Shown piece after piece: positions 27,132 to 35,490 of a stretch of DNA of 64,000 bases; the stretch's first letter is position 1, and each line of letters starts with the position of its first letter. Origin of the DNA: Streptomyces kanamyceticus (GTDB lineage: Bacteria > Actinomycetota > Actinomycetes > Streptomycetales > Streptomycetaceae); NCBI RefSeq assembly GCF_008704495.1, contig NZ_CP023699.1, positions 6,200,001-6,264,000 on the forward strand, in the 5' to 3' direction. The position numbers and the translations under genes were made by a program. The notes beneath the pieces are model-generated. The model was given only the letters and a program-made list of their open reading frames with translations, ran no database searches and was not told the DNA's origin.

Positions 27132-28238
27132 GTGGCAGTCGTCGATGTTTCCGAAGAGCTCAAGTCCCTCTCCTCGACCATGGAGTCGATCGAGGCCGTC
27201 CTGGACCTCGACAAGCTGAGGGCCGATATCGCCGTGCTCGAGGAGCAGGCGGCCGCGCCGTCCCTGTGGGACGACCCGGAAGCGGCACAGAAGATCACCA
27301 GCAAGTTGAGCCACCTCCAGGCGGAGGTCCGCAAGGCCGAGGCCCTGCGAGGTCGCATCGACGACCTCGGTGTCCTCTTCGAGATGGCCGAGGAGGAGGA
27401 CGACCCGGACACCCGTGCCGAGGCCGAATCCGAGCTCGTCGCCGTCAAGAAGGCGCTGGACGAAATGGAAGTAAGGACGCTCCTCTCCGGTGAGTACGAC
27501 GCCCGTGAGGCCGTCGTCACCATCCGCGCGGAGGCCGGTGGCGTCGACGCCTCGGACTTCGCCGAGAAGCTCCAGCGCATGTACCTGCGCTGGGCCGAGC
27601 GCCACGGATACAAGACCGAGCTCTACGAGACGTCGTACGCGGAAGAGGCCGGCATCAAGTCGACCACCTTCGCCGTGAACGTCCCGTACGCGTACGGCAC
27701 GCTCTCCGTCGAGCAGGGCACCCACCGCCTCGTGCGCATCTCGCCCTTCGACAACCAGGGCCGCCGCCAGACCTCCTTCGCCGGTGTCGAGATCCTCCCC
27801 GTGGTCGAGCAGACCGACCACATCGAGATCGACGAGAGCGAGCTGCGCGTCGACGTGTACCGCTCCTCGGGCCCCGGCGGCCAGGGCGTCAACACGACGG
27901 ACTCCGCGGTCCGCCTGACCCACCTGCCGACCGGCATCGTCGTCTCCTGCCAGAACGAGCGCTCGCAGATCCAGAACAAGGCGACCGCGATGAACGTCCT
28001 CCAGGCGAAGCTCCTCGAGCGCCGCCGCCAGGAGGAGCAGGCGAAGATGAACGCCCTCAAGGGTGACGGCGGCAACTCCTGGGGCAACCAGATGCGTTCG
28101 TACGTCCTGCACCCCTACCAAATGGTCAAGGACCTGCGTACGGAGTTCGAGGTCGGCAACCCCGAGTCCGTCTTCAACGGCGAGATCGACGGCTTCCTGG
28201 AAGCCGGAATTCGCTGGCGCAAGCAGCAGGAGAAGTAA
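27132..28238 (+). CDS. prfB: peptide chain release factor 2
   Basis: 368 residues, full length for RF2. It has the stop-codon recognition tripeptide SPF in [10 protein letters not shown] and the peptidyl-tRNA hydrolysis motif GGQ in [17 protein letters not shown] (about residue 249). The coiled N-terminal domain precedes them. RF2 ends translation at UAA and UGA. The E. coli-type programmed frameshift (in-frame UGA near codon 26) is absent; the frame is continuous from GTG 27132, whose SD (TGGAG) is unusually close. It lies 71 bp downstream of pkaB and ends in a strong hairpin. Confidence 0.97.
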   Translation: MAVVDVSEELKSLSSTMESIEAVLDLDKLRADIAVLEEQAAAPSLWDDPEAAQKITSKLSHLQAEVRKAEALRGRIDDLGVLFEMAEEEDDPDTRAEAESELVAVKKALDEMEVRTLLSGEYDAREAVVTIRAEAGGVDASDFAEKLQRMYLRWAERHGYKTELYETSYAEEAGIKSTTFAVNVPYAYGTLSVEQGTHRLVRISPFDNQGRRQTSFAGVEILPVVEQTDHIEIDESELRVDVYRSSGPGGQGVNTTDSAVRLTHLPTGIVVSCQNERSQIQNKATAMNVLQAKLLERRRQEEQAKMNALKGDGGNSWGNQMRSYVLHPYQMVKDLRTEFEVGNPESVFNGEIDGFLEAGIRWRKQQEK

Positions 28239-28264
28239 ATACCGCCCTGAGCGGCTTTATCGAC

Positions 28265-28301
28265 AAGGCAACTGCCGTCCATTGGGCGGCAGTTGCCTTT
28301 T
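28265..28301 (+). terminator. rho-independent terminator of prfB
   Basis: Stem AAGGCAACTGCCG with CGGCAGTTGCCTT, a nine-base loop and a TTTT run, 27 bp after the prfB stop. Confidence 0.9.
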
Positions 28302-28368
28302 ACGTCACAGTCACATCTCCGTACGACGGTCAACTGCCCCGATATCGGACATCGCGCACGCAACGACC

Positions 28369-28397
28369 TTGACGCTGTAGCGAAAAGTGAAAGGCTA
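28369..28397 (+). promoter_or_regulatory. candidate promoter of the LAETG surface protein
   Basis: TTGACG (28369-28374) and AGGCTA (28392-28397) with a 17-bp spacer resemble vegetative HrdB promoters. The predicted transcript would have a leader of about 120 nt before the ATG at 28527. Confidence 0.4.
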
Positions 28398-28526
28398 GCG
28401 CGCGGCATGCGTATTTCTGGGGCGCGTGTGAGCGGTGGGGGCCGATCGATCGTCCCCAGCGGCCGCGCTGAATCCCGCCCCGGGCGCTGCCTCACTGACG
28501 ATTCAGCTACTGGGGGTAGCAGCCAG

Positions 28527-29195
28527 ATGACCAAGAAGACGCGGATCCGCGTCGCGCGGATAGCCGCCGGCGCCGTGATCGCCGCCGGTGCCTCGCTGAC
28601 CGCCGCGGGTGCGGCCTCGGCCCTCGACGTCGGTGTCGACCTCGGTGGTGTGGGCGTCGGCGCCCACGCCGACGAGAGCGGCGTCGGTGTCGACGTGGAC
28701 ACCCCGGGTGCGGGCGACGAGGACCCCACCGACCCGCCCACCGGCATCCCGACCGACCCGACGGACCCGCCGGACCCGACGGACCCGCCCACCACGGAGC
28801 CGACGGACCCGCCGGACCCGACGGACCCGCCCACCACGGACCCGACCGAGCCCACCGAGGACCCGGACCCGACCGACGACCCGACGGACCCGCCCACCTC
28901 CGACCCGAGCGACCCGGGCAACGACAACGGCAACGGCGGTGGCAACGGCGGCAACGACACCGACCCCGACGGCGGCTCCACGCCCGTCGAGCAGGGCAAG
29001 GGCAAGGACAGCCTGAGCGACACCGGCTCCAAGCCGGTCGAGCAGGGCGGCAACAAGGGTGAGAAGGGCGAGCTGGCCGAGACCGGCGCCGCCGAGACCA
29101 CCTTCCTGATCATCGGTGCCGCGACGATGATCGCCGGCGGCATCGGCTTCCGCATCCTGCCGCGCCTGGTCGGCAACCGCGGCGCCACTGCCTGA
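28527..29195 (+). CDS. sortase-anchored (LAETG) surface protein with Asp-Pro-Thr repeats
   Basis: 222 residues. A signal peptide ([21 protein letters not shown]) is followed by a small Gly/Val/Asp segment. An acidic DPTDPP-type repeat stalk (about 65-140) and a Gly/Asn-rich spacer come next. LAETG at 183-187 precedes a hydrophobic stretch ([18 protein letters not shown]) and a short basic tail. LAxTG is the class E sortase signal in Streptomyces, so the protein is probably linked to peptidoglycan. A second near-copy, LSDTG, sits about 20 residues earlier. No enzymatic domain is visible; it looks like a stalk or spacer. It is flanked by its own terminator. Confidence 0.82.
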   Translation: MTKKTRIRVARIAAGAVIAAGASLTAAGAASALDVGVDLGGVGVGAHADESGVGVDVDTPGAGDEDPTDPPTGIPTDPTDPPDPTDPPTTEPTDPPDPTDPPTTDPTEPTEDPDPTDDPTDPPTSDPSDPGNDNGNGGGNGGNDTDPDGGSTPVEQGKGKDSLSDTGSKPVEQGGNKGEKGELAETGAAETTFLIIGAATMIAGGIGFRILPRLVGNRGATA

Positions 29196-29243
29196 CGCGG
29201 GCGACGGCGCGTGCGGCGTACCTGAGGTGCGCGACGTACGACG

Positions 29244-29278
29244 AAGGGCCCGGAGCTTTCCGAAGCTCCGGGCCCTTT
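29244..29278 (+). terminator. strong rho-independent terminator
   Basis: 15-bp stem AAGGGCCCGGAGCTT with AAGCTCCGGGCCCTT, a TCCG loop and a following TTT, about 50 bp beyond the LAETG protein gene. Confidence 0.92.
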
Positions 29279-29382
29279 CGGGTGTCCGTGTGGTCACCTG
29301 GAGTCACTCGTGCCAGCTACCGCGCGGCAGTTACCGCGCGTCAGCGAGATACGGCGAACTCGTGACTCTCTGTGTGCCGCCG

Positions 29383-29574
29383 CTATGCGGTCTGGTGCGC
29401 GAGCAGCGCAACGGCCGCGATCAGCACCACGAGCAGCGCTATCAGTGCCGCGGGATTGAGCCCCGCGAAGGGCCCTTCCATCTGCAGGCGCTCGCGATTG
29501 GCCCGGCACACGGGGCAGCGGCCTTCATTCACGGGCGCTGCGCAGTTCGCGCATACCAACCGGTCCAGGGTCAT
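29383..29574 (-). CDS. small zinc-ribbon membrane protein (63 residues)
   Basis: The N-terminus has two cysteine pairs, CANC and CPVC, spaced as in a zinc ribbon. The C-terminus has one hydrophobic helix, [17 protein letters not shown]. The start is decided by a perfect GGAGGAG six bases before ATG 29574; a longer frame beginning 18 bases upstream includes this ribosome site and is rejected. It is divergent from ftsE. I do not know its function; a small regulatory or chaperone-like membrane protein is possible. Confidence 0.75.
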   Translation of the reverse strand: MTLDRLVCANCAAPVNEGRCPVCRANRERLQMEGPFAGLNPAALIALLVVLIAAVALLAHQTA

Positions 29575-29814
29575 GCGCTTCTCCTCCCGCACAGTCTCAG
29601 CCTGCCCAACGCTAGGGGGAACTCAATCGTTCCCCCTACCACTGTGCCAGCTTCCGCGGATTTCGGCGCGCCCCGCCCCCTCTCGACGGTTTCCGACCGT
29701 TCCGCTCCCCGGTACTTCCGAGACAATCCGCGCAACTCCGGACGCCGACTGCGCTCGCGTACCGGCTTCGCGTATGGTCACGCACACCTACCCCCGGCAA
29801 CCCGTGGTGCATCC

Positions 29815-30504
29815 GTGATCCGATTCGACAACGTCTCCAAGGCCTACCCGAAGCAGACCCGCCCCGCGCTCAGGGACGTCTCCCTAGAGATCGAGAAGGG
29901 CGAGTTCGTCTTCCTGGTGGGTTCCTCCGGCTCCGGAAAGTCCACTTTCCTGCGGCTGGTCCTGCGCGAGGAGCGCACCAGCCACGGCCAAGTGCACGTC
30001 CTCGGCAAGGACCTCGCACGCCTGTCCAACTTCAAGGTGCCGCACATGCGCCGCCAGCTGGGCACCGTGTTCCAGGACTTCCGCCTCCTGCCCAACAAGA
30101 CCGTCGGCGAGAACGTGGCCTTCGCGCAGGAGGTCATCGGCAAGTCCCGCGGCGAGATCCGCAAGTCCGTGCCCCAGGTCCTCGATCTCGTGGGCCTCGG
30201 CGGCAAGGAGGACCGGATGCCCGGCGAGCTCTCCGGTGGTGAGCAGCAACGAGTGGCGATCGCGCGCGCGTTCGTCAACCGCCCCAAGCTCCTCATCGCC
30301 GACGAGCCGACCGGCAACCTCGACCCGCAGACCTCGGTCGGCATCATGAAGCTCCTCGACCGGATCAACCGGACCGGCACCACCGTCGTGATGGCCACCC
30401 ACGACCAGCAGATCGTGGACCAGATGCGCAAGCGGGTCATCGAGCTGGAGAAGGGCCGTCTCGTCCGCGACCAGTCGCGCGGCGTGTACGGCTACCAGCA
30501 CTGA
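29815..30504 (+). CDS. ftsE: cell division ATP-binding protein FtsE
   Basis: 229 residues, the normal FtsE length. ABC ATPase motifs: Walker [10 protein letters not shown] (about 36-44), Q-loop VFQDFRLL, signature LSGGEQQR, Walker [10 protein letters not shown] and the switch His in MATHDQ. With FtsX it forms a membrane complex that uses ATP to activate extracellular peptidoglycan hydrolases. Start GTG 29815 gives the conserved [12 protein letters not shown] beginning; the upstream open frame is intergenic shadow. It is followed 53 bp later by ftsX. Confidence 0.96.
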   Translation: MIRFDNVSKAYPKQTRPALRDVSLEIEKGEFVFLVGSSGSGKSTFLRLVLREERTSHGQVHVLGKDLARLSNFKVPHMRRQLGTVFQDFRLLPNKTVGENVAFAQEVIGKSRGEIRKSVPQVLDLVGLGGKEDRMPGELSGGEQQRVAIARAFVNRPKLLIADEPTGNLDPQTSVGIMKLLDRINRTGTTVVMATHDQQIVDQMRKRVIELEKGRLVRDQSRGVYGYQH

Positions 30505-30557
30505 CGACCCCGCCTCGCCCGTACCGTCTGATCCACCTGATCCACTGAAAGGCCGCC

Positions 30558-31475
30558 ATGCGCGCCCAGTTCGTCCTGTCGGAGATCGGCGTCGGTCTCC
30601 GTCGCAATCTCACGATGACCTTCGCGGTCATCGTCTCCGTAGCGCTCTCACTCGCCCTCTTCGGCGGCTCGCTGCTCATGCGTGACCAGGTGAGCACGAT
30701 GAAGGGCTACTGGTACGACAAGGTCAACGTCTCGATCTTCCTGTGCAACAAGGCCGACGCCGAGCAGGACCCCAAGTGCGCCAAGGGCGCCGTCACGAAC
30801 GAGCAGAAGGACCAGATCCTCGGCGATCTGAAGAAGATGCCCGTCGTGGACAAGGTCGCGCACGAGTCGGCCGACGAGGCGTACAAGCACTACAAGGAGC
30901 AGTTCGGCGACTCCCCGCTGTCCAGCTCGCTGACTCCGGACCAGATGCAGGAGTCGTACCGCATCAAGCTGAAGGACCCGGAGAAGTACCAGGTGGTCGC
31001 GACCGCCTTCTCCGGCCGGGACGGCGTGCAGTCCGTGCAGGACCAGAAGGGCTATCTGGACAACCTCTTCGGGCTCCTGAACGGCATGAACTGGGCGGCG
31101 GTGGCGGTGATGGCGCTGATGCTCGTCGTCGCGCTGATGCTGATCGTCAACACCGTGCGCGTCTCGGCGTTCAGCCGCAGACGTGAAACCGGCATCATGC
31201 GCCTGGTCGGCGCGTCCAGCTTCTACATCCAGATGCCGTTCATCATGGAGGCCGCCGTCGCGGGCCTCATCGGCGGCGGCGTCGCCTGCGGGATGCTGCT
31301 CGTCGGGCGGTACTTCATGATCGACCACGGCCTCGAACTCTCCGAGAAGATCAACCTGATCAACTTCATCGGCTGGGACGCCGTGCTCGCGAAGCTGCCC
31401 CTGGTGCTCGCGATCGGCCTGCTGATGCCCGCGCTGGCCGCGTTCTTCGCGTTGCGCAAGTACCTCAAGGTGTGA
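30558..31475 (+). CDS. ftsX: cell division permease-like protein FtsX
   Basis: 305 residues with the FtsX plan: a short cytoplasmic N-terminus, first span (TMTFAVIVSVALSLALFGG), an extracellular domain of about 125 residues, and three C-terminal spans including MALMLVVALMLIVNTV. The conserved FSRRRETGIMRLVGAS segment lies in the cytoplasmic loop that contacts FtsE. The outer domain carries a Cys pair (CNKADAEQDPKC) that could form a disulfide. ATG 30558 has GAAAGG upstream. Confidence 0.96.
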   Translation: MRAQFVLSEIGVGLRRNLTMTFAVIVSVALSLALFGGSLLMRDQVSTMKGYWYDKVNVSIFLCNKADAEQDPKCAKGAVTNEQKDQILGDLKKMPVVDKVAHESADEAYKHYKEQFGDSPLSSSLTPDQMQESYRIKLKDPEKYQVVATAFSGRDGVQSVQDQKGYLDNLFGLLNGMNWAAVAVMALMLVVALMLIVNTVRVSAFSRRRETGIMRLVGASSFYIQMPFIMEAAVAGLIGGGVACGMLLVGRYFMIDHGLELSEKINLINFIGWDAVLAKLPLVLAIGLLMPALAAFFALRKYLKV

Positions 31476-31494
31476 CAAGAGACCCCAGCACGTA

Positions 31495-31531
31495 AGGGCG
31501 CCGTACGGTTCAACCAGCCGTACGGCGCCCT
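31495..31531 (+). terminator. terminator of ftsEX
   Basis: 14-bp stem AGGGCGCCGTACGG with CCGTACGGCGCCCT and a nine-base loop, 20 bp after the ftsX stop. Confidence 0.85.
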
Positions 31532-31553
31532 CGGTTGTCCTAGACTCACCGGC

Positions 31554-32768
31554 ATGCCAGGCCCCGACCGGTTCGTCGACCGGTGCTCCAGGACCCGCCG
31601 CATCCGCCGCGGGGCGACCCTGACATTGGTCTTCGCGAGCGTCCTCGTCACCGGCGCGGCCACCGGATCCTGGAGCGACGCGGCCGACGAAGGCCAGAAA
31701 ACCTCCCCCGCTTCCCTGCGTTCCGACGCCGTGAGCCCCCCGAGGGACGACAGGGCGGACGGGCGCGACACGGACACCGCGGACGAAGCCGCCGACGCCG
31801 CGGCCGAGGCCATGGCCGACGGCAAGTCCGGCAAGAAGGCCGCACAGGACGCGGTCAGCCGCAGCGGGGACCGCTGGGGATCGGTGTACTCGCCGGGGGA
31901 GTACAAGGAGTTCGAGCAGTCCCTCGACGGCGCGTACACGGGCGTCGGGCTCTGGACCAGGCGCGCGGCCGACGGCCGCATCGAGGTCTCCCGGGTCCAG
32001 AAGGACGGTCCCGCCGCCCTGGCGGGAGTCCGCGAGGGAGACGGGCTGCGCACCATCGACGGCGAGCGCGTCACGGGCCGCCCCGTCACCGAGGTCGTCG
32101 CCCTGCTGCGCGGCGACCGCGCGGGCACCCCGGTGGTCCTTGGCATGGAGCGCGGCACGCGCGCGTGGAGCAGGACGCTGCACAGGGCCCGGCTCTCCAC
32201 CGACTCGGTCACGGTCGGCGCACTCACGGACGGCGCCGCGGTGATCAAGGTCGACGCGTTCACCAAGGGCTCGGGGGAGGCCGTGCGCGACGCGATCCGC
32301 GAGGCTCCCCAGGGCGCGGGCATCCTCCTCGACCTGCGCGGGAACTCGGGCGGCCTGGTCTCCGAGGCGGTCACGGCGGCGTCCGCCCTGGTCGACGGCG
32401 GTCTCGTGGCGACGTACGACGTACGGGGCGAGCAGAAGGCGCTGCACGCCGAGCGGGGCGGTGACACGGCGAGACCCGTGGTCGTGCTCGTCGACGGCGG
32501 CACGATGAGCGCGGCCGAGCTCCTCACGGGCGCCCTTCAGGACCGCGGCCGCGCGGTCGTGGTGGGTTCCCGGACGTTCGGCAAGGGATCGGTCCAGATG
32601 CCGAGCAGGCTGCCAGACGGTTCGGTGGCCGAGCTGACCGTCGGCCACTACCGCACTCCCGCGGGGCGGACCGTCGACGGACAGGGCATCACGCCCGATC
32701 TGGAGGCCGAGGACGGGGCCGAGGGTCGGGCCGAGACAGTATTGACTGGCCTCGGACCCCCCTCGTAG
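31554..32768 (+). CDS. S41 family C-terminal processing peptidase
   Basis: 404 residues. It has an N-terminal membrane anchor or signal (LTLVFASVLVTGAATGSW) and an Ala/Asp-rich linker. A PDZ domain (about 130-190) has GVGLWTRR and GPAALAGVREGDGLRTIDG. The S41 catalytic domain has DLRGNSGGLV, the nucleophile Ser in GTMSAAELL and the Lys in TFGKGSVQ. CtpA-type enzymes cut proteins at C-termini outside the membrane. The gene is conserved between ftsX and smpB in Streptomyces (recalled), and a link to peptidoglycan hydrolase control is plausible but unproven here. Confidence 0.92.
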   Translation: MPGPDRFVDRCSRTRRIRRGATLTLVFASVLVTGAATGSWSDAADEGQKTSPASLRSDAVSPPRDDRADGRDTDTADEAADAAAEAMADGKSGKKAAQDAVSRSGDRWGSVYSPGEYKEFEQSLDGAYTGVGLWTRRAADGRIEVSRVQKDGPAALAGVREGDGLRTIDGERVTGRPVTEVVALLRGDRAGTPVVLGMERGTRAWSRTLHRARLSTDSVTVGALTDGAAVIKVDAFTKGSGEAVRDAIREAPQGAGILLDLRGNSGGLVSEAVTAASALVDGGLVATYDVRGEQKALHAERGGDTARPVVVLVDGGTMSAAELLTGALQDRGRAVVVGSRTFGKGSVQMPSRLPDGSVAELTVGHYRTPAGRTVDGQGITPDLEAEDGAEGRAETVLTGLGPPS

Positions 32769-32786
32769 TGCGAAAATGGCCGCACT

Positions 32787-33308
32787 ATGGCGAAGGAAAA
32801 GGTTAAGCGCAAGGCCGCGAAGGCCAATGAGAAGGCTCCTGCCCGGAAGATGATCGCGCAGAACAAGAAGGCGCGGCACGACTACCACATCCTGGACACC
32901 TACGAGTGCGGCCTGGTGCTGATGGGCACCGAGGTCAAGTCGCTGCGGATGGGCCGGGCGTCCCTGGTGGACGGCTTCGTGCACATCGACGGCCACGAGG
33001 CGTGGCTGCACAACATCCACGTCCCGGAGTACGTGCAGGGCACCTGGACCAACCACTCGGCCACGCGGAAGCGCAAGCTCCTGCTGCACCGGAGCGAGAT
33101 CGACAAGCTGGAGTCGAAGTCCCAGGAGACGGGTCACACGATCGTGCCCCTCGCCCTGTACTTCAAGGACAGCCGGGTCAAGGTCGAGATCGCCCTGGCC
33201 AAGGGCAAGAAGGAGTACGACAAGCGGCAGACGCTGCGCGAGAAGCAGGACACCCGCGAGACGAACCGCGCGATCTCGTCGGCGCGGCGGCGGCAGGGGA
33301 TCGCGTAG
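32787..33308 (+). CDS. smpB: SsrA-binding protein SmpB
   Basis: 173 residues, including a basic N-terminal extension. The OB-fold core begins [28 protein letters not shown] and contains [16 protein letters not shown] and [27 protein letters not shown]. The C-terminal tail is basic ([13 protein letters not shown]). SmpB escorts tmRNA to stalled ribosomes, where the tail reads the empty mRNA channel. The gene starts 18 bp after the S41 peptidase and lies 134 bp upstream of the tmRNA gene, its partner. Confidence 0.97.
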   Translation: MAKEKVKRKAAKANEKAPARKMIAQNKKARHDYHILDTYECGLVLMGTEVKSLRMGRASLVDGFVHIDGHEAWLHNIHVPEYVQGTWTNHSATRKRKLLLHRSEIDKLESKSQETGHTIVPLALYFKDSRVKVEIALAKGKKEYDKRQTLREKQDTRETNRAISSARRRQGIA

Positions 33309-33442
33309 CTCCCGGGCCCCCAGGAATACGCTGGCACGGTCGGCCGTTGGTCACGTACGATGGACAACGTCCCGCAGGCAGGGACGCTGAGTCCCTCTCG
33401 CAGGGGCGCCGGGTCGAAAGGCCCACCTTGAAAAATCAACAT

Positions 33443-33809
33443 GGGGATGATCGGTTTCGACAGCGGATGTCGAAGCAGGGGAAGCGTGTCGAGGAAGCGG
33501 CAATGATCTCGTAAACCATATGTCGCAAAAAATAATCGCCGATACCAAGCGCGATTCCTTCGCCCTCGCTGCCTAAGTAGCGACTTGCGAAGTGTCAGCC
33601 CGGGGCTGTTCCCGACCCGGATCCTGGCATCAGCTAGGGGACTAAACTTCTAGACCCGGTCACGGGGCCTAGGAGGAAATCAAACAGTGGCTGGGCCCGT
33701 CGGCGACTTGTTCGCGAGATTGCCGGGGCCGAGAAAATCGCAGCGAACTGCACACGGAGAAGCCCTGATTCTGCACCGTTGGACGCGGGTTCGATTCCCG
33801 CCATCTCCA
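33443..33809 (+). ncRNA. ssrA: transfer-messenger RNA (tmRNA)
   Basis: The 5' end GGGGAUGAUCGGUUUCGACAG is the tmRNA signature. It pairs with CATCTCC near 33802-33808 to form the acceptor stem, with A33809 as discriminator; a full CCA is not encoded. The T-arm GGGTTCGATTCCCG (33788-33801) is tRNA-like. The tag frame 33538-33576 reads GCC GAT ACC AAG CGC GAT TCC TTC GCC CTC GCT GCC TAA, i.e. ADTKRDSFALAA. The nearby GCA (33525) is in another frame that runs past this stop, so GCC is probably the resume codon. It rescues stalled ribosomes with SmpB. Confidence 0.97.
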
Positions 33810-33825
33810 CAAACCCCATGTGACA

Positions 33826-33864
33826 ACAGAGGCCCGAGGTCGACACGACCTTCGGGCCTCTGTT
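33826..33864 (+). terminator. terminator of ssrA
   Basis: ACAGAGGCCCGA and GGTCG pair with CGACC and TTCGGGCCTCTGT, followed by T, 17 bp beyond the mature tmRNA end. Confidence 0.85.
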
Positions 33865-33897
33865 GCGTCCGCCCGTCTTCCGGGATGCTCCAGGGCC

Positions 33898-35490
33898 ATG
33901 AGTAGACCCGTGAGCCGCGCCCCCGCCCGCCTGCGCCACTGGATCTGGCCCGCCGTCCTCGGCGTCGCCGCAGCCACCCTCTCCTGGAGCTCGCCCGCCG
34001 GGGCCGAAGCCGACCGCAGCGGACTGCCCGAAGCCATCGACACCATCCTCGGCGACCCCCGCATGGACGGCGGCACGGCGAGCGTGGTGATCGCCGACGC
34101 CGCGTCCGGCGACGTCCTCTACCAGCGTCAGCCCGGCGGCCGCCTCGTGCCCGCCTCCAGCACCAAGATGCTCACCTCGGCCGCCGCCATGGCGCTCCTC
34201 GGCCCGGACCACCGGTTCACCACCGACGTCCTGGCCGACGGCGAGCGGCACGGGCGCGTACTGAACGGAGACCTGTACCTGCGCGGCACGGGCGATCCGA
34301 CGACGCTCGCCAAGGACTACGACCAACTCGCCGCGAAGATCGCCGAGTCGGGCATCAGGAAGGTCTCGGGGCGGCTCGTCGCCGACGACACCCGCTTCGA
34401 CGACCGGCGCATCGGTGACACCTGGGGCGGCGACGACGAGTCCTCGTACTACGCGGCGCAGATCAGCGCCCTGAGCGTCGCCCCGGACACGGACTACGAC
34501 ACGGGGACGGTCATCGTCGAGGTCGCGCCGGGCAAGCGGGCCGGGGACAGGCCCCGGGTGAGCGTGACGCCGAAGACCGACTACGTAGACATCGATCTGC
34601 GCGCGAGCACCGTCGCGGCGGGCGGCCGCGACGCCATCGCCGTGGAGCGGCGGCACGGCGAGAACACCATCACCGTCAGCGGCACCGTCCCCGTCGGCGC
34701 CGACCCCGCCAAGGAGTGGGTCACCGTATGGGAGCCGACCGGGTACGCGGCCGCCGTCTTCCGGGACGCGCTGGCCGCGCACGGGGTGCGGGTGACCGGG
34801 CCGACCAGGACCGGAGCCGCGGCCCCCAAGAGCGCGCGGCAGCTCGCCACGCACGACTCCATGAAGCTCAAGGACCTCCTGATCCCGTTCATGAAGCTGT
34901 CCAACAACATGCACGCCGAGTCCCTGACCAAGGCCATGGGGTACAAGGCGACGGGCAGGCCGGGCAGTTGGGGTGACGGGGTCGCGGCGATCGGCGGCTA
35001 TCTGAAGGGCATCGGCGTCGACCCGGGCAGGCTGCGCCAGGTCGACGGCTCGGGGCTCTCGCGCAAGAACCTGGCCCCCGCCGACCAGTATGTGAAGCTG
35101 CTTCGGGCGGTGCGGGGCGAGCCGTGGTTCGCCGACTGGGAGGCGTCCCTCTCGGTGGCCTGCGTCCCCGGCAAGTTCGTCGGCGGTTCGCTGCGCTCGC
35201 GGATGTGCGGGACCCCGGCGGCGGGCAACGCCCGCGGAAAGGTCGGCTCTTTGACGGGCGCGTCGGCGCTGTCCGGCTACGTCAAGGACAAGGACGGCCG
35301 CGAACTGGTCTTCAGCATCATCCTCAACAACTACCTGTCCGCCTCAGTGAAGCCCTTGGAGGACGCGATCGTGGTGACCCTCGCGTCCTCGACCGAGGAC
35401 AGGGCCGTACCGGTCAGGTCCCGTTCGGTACGCGGGGCCGAGCGGGCGGGGGAGCTGGAGTGCGCGTGGCGCAAGCCTGCGCGCTGCTGA
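33898..35490 (+). CDS. D-Ala-D-Ala carboxypeptidase/endopeptidase, PBP4 (DacB) type
   Basis: 530 residues. Signal peptide (HWIWPAVLGVAAATLSW, SPAGAEA). The nucleophile motif is SSTK (Ser87-Lys90), then the family's large insert, then SNN (Ser335-Asn337). The third motif is GKVGSLTGASALSGYV, where KTG is KVG (Lys448-Val449-Gly450). The C-terminal end EDRAVPVRSRSVRGAERAGELECAWRKPARC is extra. Peptidase S13 enzymes trim or cleave peptidoglycan crosslinks outside the membrane. ATG 33898 follows a weak AGGG. The 3' end overlaps the convergent MFS gene by 77 bp. Confidence 0.9.
   Translation: MSRPVSRAPARLRHWIWPAVLGVAAATLSWSSPAGAEADRSGLPEAIDTILGDPRMDGGTASVVIADAASGDVLYQRQPGGRLVPASSTKMLTSAAAMALLGPDHRFTTDVLADGERHGRVLNGDLYLRGTGDPTTLAKDYDQLAAKIAESGIRKVSGRLVADDTRFDDRRIGDTWGGDDESSYYAAQISALSVAPDTDYDTGTVIVEVAPGKRAGDRPRVSVTPKTDYVDIDLRASTVAAGGRDAIAVERRHGENTITVSGTVPVGADPAKEWVTVWEPTGYAAAVFRDALAAHGVRVTGPTRTGAAAPKSARQLATHDSMKLKDLLIPFMKLSNNMHAESLTKAMGYKATGRPGSWGDGVAAIGGYLKGIGVDPGRLRQVDGSGLSRKNLAPADQYVKLLRAVRGEPWFADWEASLSVACVPGKFVGGSLRSRMCGTPAAGNARGKVGSLTGASALSGYVKDKDGRELVFSIILNNYLSASVKPLEDAIVVTLASSTEDRAVPVRSRSVRGAERAGELECAWRKPARC

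Noticed and set aside
27132..27250. Programmed frameshift in prfB
   Set aside because: The frame is continuous from GTG and there is no in-frame TGA in the N-terminal part.
33525..33576. GCA at 33525 as the tmRNA resume codon
   Set aside because: Its frame passes through the ALAA-stop region in another register and reaches no suitable stop.
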